A stretch of DNA of 10,704 nt from Pseudomonadota bacterium (lineage in GTDB: Bacteria > Myxococcota_A > UBA796 > SXON01), in the NCBI GenBank assembly GCA_005776735.1, contig SXOM01000313.1, positions 1 to 10,704 of the forward strand, written 5' to 3'. Under the pieces are notes generated by a model. That model saw only the letters and a program-made list of their open reading frames with translations. It was not told the origin of the DNA and ran no database searches. The first letter of the stretch is position 1. Each line of letters begins with the position of its first letter. Position numbers and translations under genes: made by a program. Below, in pieces: positions 6,856 to 10,704 of this stretch.

Positions 6856-7893
6856 GGGACGGTGGGGCGCGAGCGCCTCGGCCAGCGCCGTGCCGAGCTC
6901 GCGGTGGCCGAGGGCCGAGGGGTGCACCTGGTCGTCCCACCACGCGAGCGTCGCGCCGCGGCGGTGCACCAACGCTTCGCCGTCGACCAGCGGCGCGCCG
7001 AGCTCCGCCGCGACGCTCCGCATGGTGGCGCGGTACGCGACCACCGTCTCGGGGGGGACGGCCGCGTCGAGGTCCATCGGCGCGGGCAGGAGCACGAACG
7101 CCGGGCGTGCACCCGCCGCGGTCGCCCGCTCGGCGAGGAGCTCCAGGTTGTGGCGGTACTGCCGCAGACCGACGCGGCTGGACGCGTCGCCCAGGTCGCC
7201 GACGTCGCCCTCCTGGTCCAGGAACTTGACCTTCCGCGCGGTGAGCCACGGCGACAAGAGCAGGACCCCTACCCGGTAGGTGGCCCAGCGCGACGGCGGG
7301 GTGACCCGCGGCGCGAGGCCCTGGCGCACCAGGTCGCTCCACAAGCACCCGAGCACCACCCACTGCGGCGCGAGCCGGGCCTGCACCTTGGCCTGCAGCT
7401 CCAACGCCTGCGCCGAGGTGTAGCCGGGGATGCCGCCGATCACCGCCTCGACCGGGACGCCCCACGCCTCCTGCAACGCGGTCGCGGCCACCGACGAGAA
7501 GACCTGCTCCTCCATCACGCCGAGGCCCATGATCGAAGAGTCGCCCAGGGTGAAGATGCGCACGGTCCCGGCGGGCGCGGGCCCCCAGTCCGGCCCCCGC
7601 ATCCCGAGGGCGTTGAACCGCATCACCGTCTCGCCGTACCGCTCGGTCCGGTTGGGCGGCAACGTCCACCCCGCGGACTCGTCGTGCACCAGCGGCACCG
7701 CGCCCCCCGACGCGCGCCGCGCCTCGCTGAGCGCCGCCTCGAACGCCGGATCACGCTCGCGGTTCGGCAGCGGGAGCGGCAAGGTGCGCGTGGAGAGCCC
7801 CGGCTCGACCCAGCGCGCCGCCCCTTCGACGAAGACCGCCACGCACGCGACCACCACCGTCGCAAATCCGATGCGCCGCAGGATCGGCTTCAT
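6853..7893 (-). CDS. SGNH-C: membrane-anchored SGNH/GDSL hydrolase-like protein
   Basis: A 346-residue protein. KPILRR precedes a membrane anchor (about 9-26), followed by VEGAARWVEP, a pattern often found after the anchor of surface-glycan GDSL proteins. An N-terminal domain includes DESAGWTLPPN (71-81) and RFNALGMRG (92-100). Block I is LGDSSIMGLG (116-125), nucleophile Ser119. Block II is GGIPGYTS (153-160). Block III reads CLWSDL (183-188), with Ser186 in place of the usual Asn. Block V is DQVHPSALGH (321-330), giving an intact Asp321/His324 pair. Length and domain order match SGNH-A. The ATG at 7893 has an AGGCGG Shine-Dalgarno a few bases upstream. It faces MP2 tail to tail and the GT2 gene head to head, so it is transcribed alone. 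A carbohydrate esterase or O-acyltransferase acting outside the inner membrane is the likeliest job; the substrate is not evident. Confidence 0.88.
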   Translation of the reverse strand: MKPILRRIGFATVVVACVAVFVEGAARWVEPGLSTRTLPLPLPNRERDPAFEAALSEARRASGGAVPLVHDESAGWTLPPNRTERYGETVMRFNALGMRGPDWGPAPAGTVRIFTLGDSSIMGLGVMEEQVFSSVAATALQEAWGVPVEAVIGGIPGYTSAQALELQAKVQARLAPQWVVLGCLWSDLVRQGLAPRVTPPSRWATYRVGVLLLSPWLTARKVKFLDQEGDVGDLGDASSRVGLRQYRHNLELLAERATAAGARPAFVLLPAPMDLDAAVPPETVVAYRATMRSVAAELGAPLVDGEALVHRRGATLAWWDDQVHPSALGHRELGTALAEALAPHRP

Positions 7894-7933
7894 GCGGCCG
7901 CCTAACGTGCGCGGCGCCCGGATAGATCGCCGC
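7894..7933. promoter_or_regulatory. Divergent spacer between SGNH-C and the GT2 gene
   Basis: A 40-base spacer between two head-to-head genes. It carries the AGGCGG ribosome site of SGNH-C (minus strand) and an AT-richer GATAGAT at 7921-7927. The latter could be part of a -10 box for the plus-strand gene, but it would leave almost no leader. No -35 partner is clear, so the promoter role is inferred from layout. Confidence 0.3.
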
Positions 7934-8614
7934 GTGCCCGTCGTCGTCGTGACCCCGACCTACCAGGAGGCCGACAACATCGGCGCGGTCGTGGTCGGTG
8001 TGCGGCAGGCGGTTCCCGGCGCCGAGGTCGTGGTCGTCGACGACGCCTCCCCCGACGGCACCGCCGCCCGCGCCGCCGCCGCCGGCGCCCGGGTGCTCTC
8101 CCGCCCCGGCAAGCTCGGGCTCGGCAGCGCCTACGTCCTCGGCCTCGGCACCGCGCTCCGCGACGGGCACGACCCCATCGTCCAGATGGACGCCGACCTG
8201 TCCCACGACCCCGCCGCCCTCCCCGCGCTCCTCGCGGCGCTGGACGCGGGCGCCGACCTCGTCCTCGGCAGCCGCTACGTCCCCGGCGGCGGCACCCTCC
8301 ACTGGAGCCTCACCCGGCAGCTCCTCTCCCGCGCCGGCGGCGCCTACGCCCGCGCCTGGACCGGCCTCACCGTCCGCGACCCGACCGGCGGCTTCAAGGC
8401 CTGGCGCGCCGCCGCCCTCCGCGCCGTCGACCTCGGCACCGTCCACAGCCAGGGGTACGCCTTCCAGGTCGAGACCACCGTCCGCGCCGTCGCCGCCGGC
8501 CTGCGCGTGGTGGAGGTGCCCATCGTCTTCGCCGAACGCCGCGCCGGCCGCAGCAAGCTCTCCCCGGCGGTGGCCCTCGACGCCGCGTGGACGGTGGCCC
8601 GCCTGGGCCGATGA
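7934..8614 (+). CDS. Polyprenol-phosphate mannosyltransferase-like GT2 enzyme (DPM1-like)
   Basis: A 226-residue family 2 glycosyltransferase closely resembling dolichol/polyprenol monophosphomannose synthase, which moves a sugar (typically mannose from GDP-mannose) onto polyprenyl phosphate at the cytoplasmic face. Motifs in order: VTPTYQEADNI (6-16), VDDASPDGT (35-43), GKLGLGSAY (59-67), MDADLSHDP (85-93) with the metal-binding DAD, LGSRYVPGGG (111-120), DPTGGFKAWR (149-158), GYAFQVE (174-180) and ERRAGRSKLS (201-210). It ends just after the catalytic domain, with no C-terminal membrane segments or fused GtrA-type domain, so it is the short DPM1 form. The GTG at 7934 directly precedes the first beta-strand; the frame is open further upstream, but that part is antisense to SGNH-C. 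Its codons are strikingly C-ending (about 33 of 42 Ala codons are GCC, no TTG Leu). The product would feed GT-C transferases such as the adjacent one. The exact sugar is not certain. Confidence 0.92.
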   Translation: MPVVVVTPTYQEADNIGAVVVGVRQAVPGAEVVVVDDASPDGTAARAAAAGARVLSRPGKLGLGSAYVLGLGTALRDGHDPIVQMDADLSHDPAALPALLAALDAGADLVLGSRYVPGGGTLHWSLTRQLLSRAGGAYARAWTGLTVRDPTGGFKAWRAAALRAVDLGTVHSQGYAFQVETTVRAVAAGLRVVEVPIVFAERRAGRSKLSPAVALDAAWTVARLGR

Positions 8615-8616
8615 AC

Positions 8617-8640
8617 CGGGCCCCCGCACCCCTGGGCCCG
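8617..8640 (+). terminator. GC hairpin just after the GT2 stop, possible terminator
   Basis: Perfect 7-bp arms CGGGCCC (8617-8623) and GGGCCCG (8634-8640) enclose a 10-base loop, starting two bases past the stop codon. A rival 7-bp stem, GCCCGCC (8636-8642) with GGCGGGC (8658-8664), shares part of it. There is no T-tract, so a classical intrinsic terminator is not proven. Confidence 0.35.
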
Positions 8641-8679
8641 CCCCGCGCCCGTCCCGAGGCGGGCAGGGTCCGGCGGGCG

Positions 8680-8695
8680 GTCCGGCGCGCCGGAC
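8680..8695 (-). terminator. 16-bp perfect palindrome after the GT-C stop, possible terminator
   Basis: GTCCGGCGCGCCGGAC reads the same on both strands and begins four bases past the stop of the minus-strand GT-C gene. It can fold as a 6-bp stem with a CGCG loop. GGTCCGGCG is also repeated directly at 8667-8675 and 8679-8687. There is no T-tract on the minus strand. Its position between convergent genes suits a bidirectional transcript end, or a site for a dimeric DNA-binding protein. Confidence 0.35.
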
Positions 8696-8699
8696 GACG

Positions 8700-10704
8700 C
8701 TACTCGGGGTCGCCGAGCACGTGCACCCGCGGCGCCCCCGCGAGCGCCCCGGTCGACCGCGCCAACAGCCGCGCACTGAACGTCGAGAACGCGGGGGGCG
8801 TGTCCGGCCGGGCGGGGCGGGCGAGCTCGGCGTCGCAGTCGACGAACGCGCCGTTCTCCGCGATACACACGAGGTAGGAGAACGTCTCCGGGCGCAGGCC
8901 CGCATAGGCCGGCGCCTGGACGTGCCGCGGCACCCCGAGCTCGACCACGACGAGATCGGGCCGGCTCAGCGTCAGGAAGTACCCGAGCCGCTGGGCCCCC
9001 AGGGCGTCGGCGCCCCACGCACTGTAGGCCGCGACGTAGGTGAGCCCGTCGCCGGGCGGGTGCGTGGCCTCGAGCGCCGCGAGCAGGCGTTTTGCGTCGT
9101 GGGTGAGGCGGTCCCCGCGGTCGTCCCGCAGGCCGAGGAGCTCCACCCACCGCACCTTCACCGACTGCGGGTCGAAGGGCTGCACCCAGCGCGACGGAAA
9201 CCCCAGGCCCGCGCCCGGGAAGCTCAAGGTGTACAACTGGTGCACGCCGAGGAGCCCGGCGACCGCGAGCGCACCGACCCGGACGCGCCGCCACGGCACA
9301 CAATGCAGCCCCACGCCGGCGATGGCCGCCAGCGGCGGCAGCATCGGGATCGGGTACCACACCGCCTTGCGGAGCATGAACGAGAAGCCGACGAACGGGA
9401 CCAGAAACCACAGGAGCAAGAGGAGCCGGTCCCGCAGCCGCACCCCGGGGAGCGCGAGCATCCCGACGAGCCCCGCCACCACCGGCACCAAGAGCGGCGG
9501 CCGGACGTAGTCGTTGACGAGGAACCACGCGTACAGGCCGTGCCGGATGAACAGGCGCGCCTCGGGCGACGGGGCCGGGCTCCGCCAGCTCGCGGCCATG
9601 TCCTCCTCGTCGACGCCGCGCCGGATCTGCATCAGGCTGTCCGCCACCCACTGCCAGTCGGTGATCGCCGCGATCAGGCCGACGACGAAGACCAGGCCGC
9701 CGGCCGCCGCCCACGGGAAACGGCGCGCACGGACGCCGTCCACGACGCCCGCCCCCGCGGTCACCACGAAGGCGCCCCCCACGGCGAGGCCGGCGCCGAC
9801 GGCCTCGCTGAACCCCTCGCCCGCGCGGATGGCGAAGACCGCACACCCGGCGAAGACCACCAGCGGGGCCCAGCGCGTGAGCCCTCGGCTCCGCACCAGG
9901 CACACCACCATGATCGTGCTCAGCGCGGCCTCGGCGATGTAGCTCTCCGCCCACCGCGCCATCCCGAAGAGCCCGGGGAAGCCGACCGCGACCGCCGCGG
10001 CGGCGACCCCCGCCGCCCGCCCCGCGACGAGGTTGCCGAGGTCCCACAACCCCACCAGGAGCAACAGGAAGAAGCCGGTCGGGACGAGCATCGGGACGAG
10101 GCCGTGGCCCGGCTCCAGCGCCGCGACCGCGCCCATGAGCCCGTAGAACAGGGGCATGCAGGTGGAGTATTCGTCGTCGCAGCGCCCCACGAGCTGCGAG
10201 AGGCGGCCCCCTGGCGCCAGCTCGGCCGCCAGGGCGACCGGATCGGTCCACGGGAGCGGCGTGTGGACCGGCAAGGTGTACCACGCGCCCGACATCGCGA
10301 TCTGCGGGGGGTGGCCGGCCACCACGCGCCGGTGGTCCCACCCCATGAAGTAGTGCGCGAGCCGCGGCGCGAGCAGGAACGAGTGGTGCGACGACGCCGC
10401 GGGCATCGGCCGCTCGGCGAGGTGGGTGGCGTTGACCCACAACCCGGCGCCGAGGATCCCCACGAGCGCAGCGCGGGACGCCCACCGGATCGCGGGCGCC
10501 GCGTCGGGCGGGGTCGCGACGCCTTCGGGCCGCACCCGCCCCTCCCACAACGCCAACGCCGCCGCGCCGACGGCGAGCACGATGACGTAGGCACGGAACC
10601 CGTGCACCGCGGTCCGCAGCGGCTCCCAGCCGAGCGCGGCGGGCACGGCCAGCCCCACCCGCGCCGCCGCGAGCGCGGCGCCGACGAGGTGGGCGAGCCC
10701 CCGC
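8700..10704 (-). CDS. Large GT-C-type membrane glycosyltransferase-like protein, 5' end not resolved (probably partial)
   Basis: At least 652 residues counted from a GTG at 10658. The frame stays open to the window edge with hydrophobic residues (LAHLVGAALAAA), so the true start is probably outside. About twelve hydrophobic segments run from residue 1 to 475, followed by a soluble domain (about 480-652). A long extracytoplasmic loop (78-140) after the segment near 62-76 carries many His and Asp residues (HHSFLL at 91-96, HYFMGWDHRR at 102-111) and may hold the acceptor site. LFYGLMGA (170-177) and KAVWYPIPMLPPLAAIAG (431-448) resemble the PLFY and late KxxxYxxPxxP motifs of PMT/ArnT-like GT39 proteins. 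Cys160/Cys167 and Cys598/Cys608 could form outer-face disulfides. It converges on the GT2 gene, whose lipid-linked sugar it could use. Family placement rests on overall design and short motifs, so the acceptor and sugar remain open. Confidence 0.75.
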   Translation of the reverse strand, partial: RGLAHLVGAALAAARVGLAVPAALGWEPLRTAVHGFRAYVIVLAVGAAALALWEGRVRPEGVATPPDAAPAIRWASRAALVGILGAGLWVNATHLAERPMPAASSHHSFLLAPRLAHYFMGWDHRRVVAGHPPQIAMSGAWYTLPVHTPLPWTDPVALAAELAPGGRLSQLVGRCDDEYSTCMPLFYGLMGAVAALEPGHGLVPMLVPTGFFLLLLVGLWDLGNLVAGRAAGVAAAAVAVGFPGLFGMARWAESYIAEAALSTIMVVCLVRSRGLTRWAPLVVFAGCAVFAIRAGEGFSEAVGAGLAVGGAFVVTAGAGVVDGVRARRFPWAAAGGLVFVVGLIAAITDWQWVADSLMQIRRGVDEEDMAASWRSPAPSPEARLFIRHGLYAWFLVNDYVRPPLLVPVVAGLVGMLALPGVRLRDRLLLLLWFLVPFVGFSFMLRKAVWYPIPMLPPLAAIAGVGLHCVPWRRVRVGALAVAGLLGVHQLYTLSFPGAGLGFPSRWVQPFDPQSVKVRWVELLGLRDDRGDRLTHDAKRLLAALEATHPPGDGLTYVAAYSAWGADALGAQRLGYFLTLSRPDLVVVELGVPRHVQAPAYAGLRPETFSYLVCIAENGAFVDCDAELARPARPDTPPAFSTFSARLLARSTGALAGAPRVHVLGDPE

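Noticed and set aside
7430..7933. In-frame upstream extension of the GT2 gene by 168 codons
   Set aside because: It is antisense to SGNH-C and has no protein-like character. The GT2 fold begins exactly at the GTG at 7934.
8344..10548. 734-codon minus-strand frame overlapping the GT-C gene
   Set aside because: It is out of frame with the membrane segments and is Arg/Gly/Ala-rich without motifs. The other frame gives a convincing polytopic protein.

Overview
The window is very GC-rich (visibly above 70%), with dense genes, GTG starts and strongly G/C-ending codons. It looks like a stretch of bacterial chromosome from a high-GC Gram-negative lineage. Myxococcota or a relative is my guess from gene style, but nothing here proves the taxon. 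I see no tRNA, rRNA, CRISPR array, transposase or phage gene, and no gap over 100 bases between genes.

There are eight protein genes, all fitting synthesis and acyl decoration of a surface glycan. On the minus strand, read from about 5067 down to 55, four tightly packed genes form a likely operon: a membrane-anchored SGNH/GDSL-type protein (SGNH-A), a large polytopic membrane protein (MP1), an AlgI-type MBOAT O-acyltransferase, and a second SGNH-type protein (SGNH-B). A short spacer at 5068-5106 separates this operon from a divergent plus-strand gene (5107-6852) for a second polytopic membrane protein (MP2) that resembles MP1. MP2 meets a third SGNH protein (SGNH-C, minus strand, 7893-6853) tail to tail, with no base between the stop codons. 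A 40-base divergent spacer leads to a plus-strand polyprenol-phosphate mannosyltransferase-like GT2 enzyme (7934-8614). That gene converges, across an 85-base spacer rich in inverted repeats, on a large GT-C-type membrane glycosyltransferase (minus strand) whose start lies near or beyond the right edge.

A reasonable working model has the GT2 enzyme charge polyprenol phosphate with a sugar at the inner face of the membrane. One or more of the polytopic membrane proteins would use such lipid-linked sugars on the outer face. The MBOAT would pass acyl groups across the membrane to SGNH-type partners that acylate the glycan.

The most unusual point is that each of the three SGNH proteins departs from the canonical catalytic set in a different way: Ser to Cys in SGNH-B, loss of the Asp of the DxxH motif in SGNH-A, and Asn to Ser at the usual oxyanion-hole position in SGNH-C. 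Each also sits beside a large membrane protein. This hints at an acyl-transfer module broader than the known AlgI/AlgJ/AlgX arrangement, but the substrate cannot be read from the sequence.
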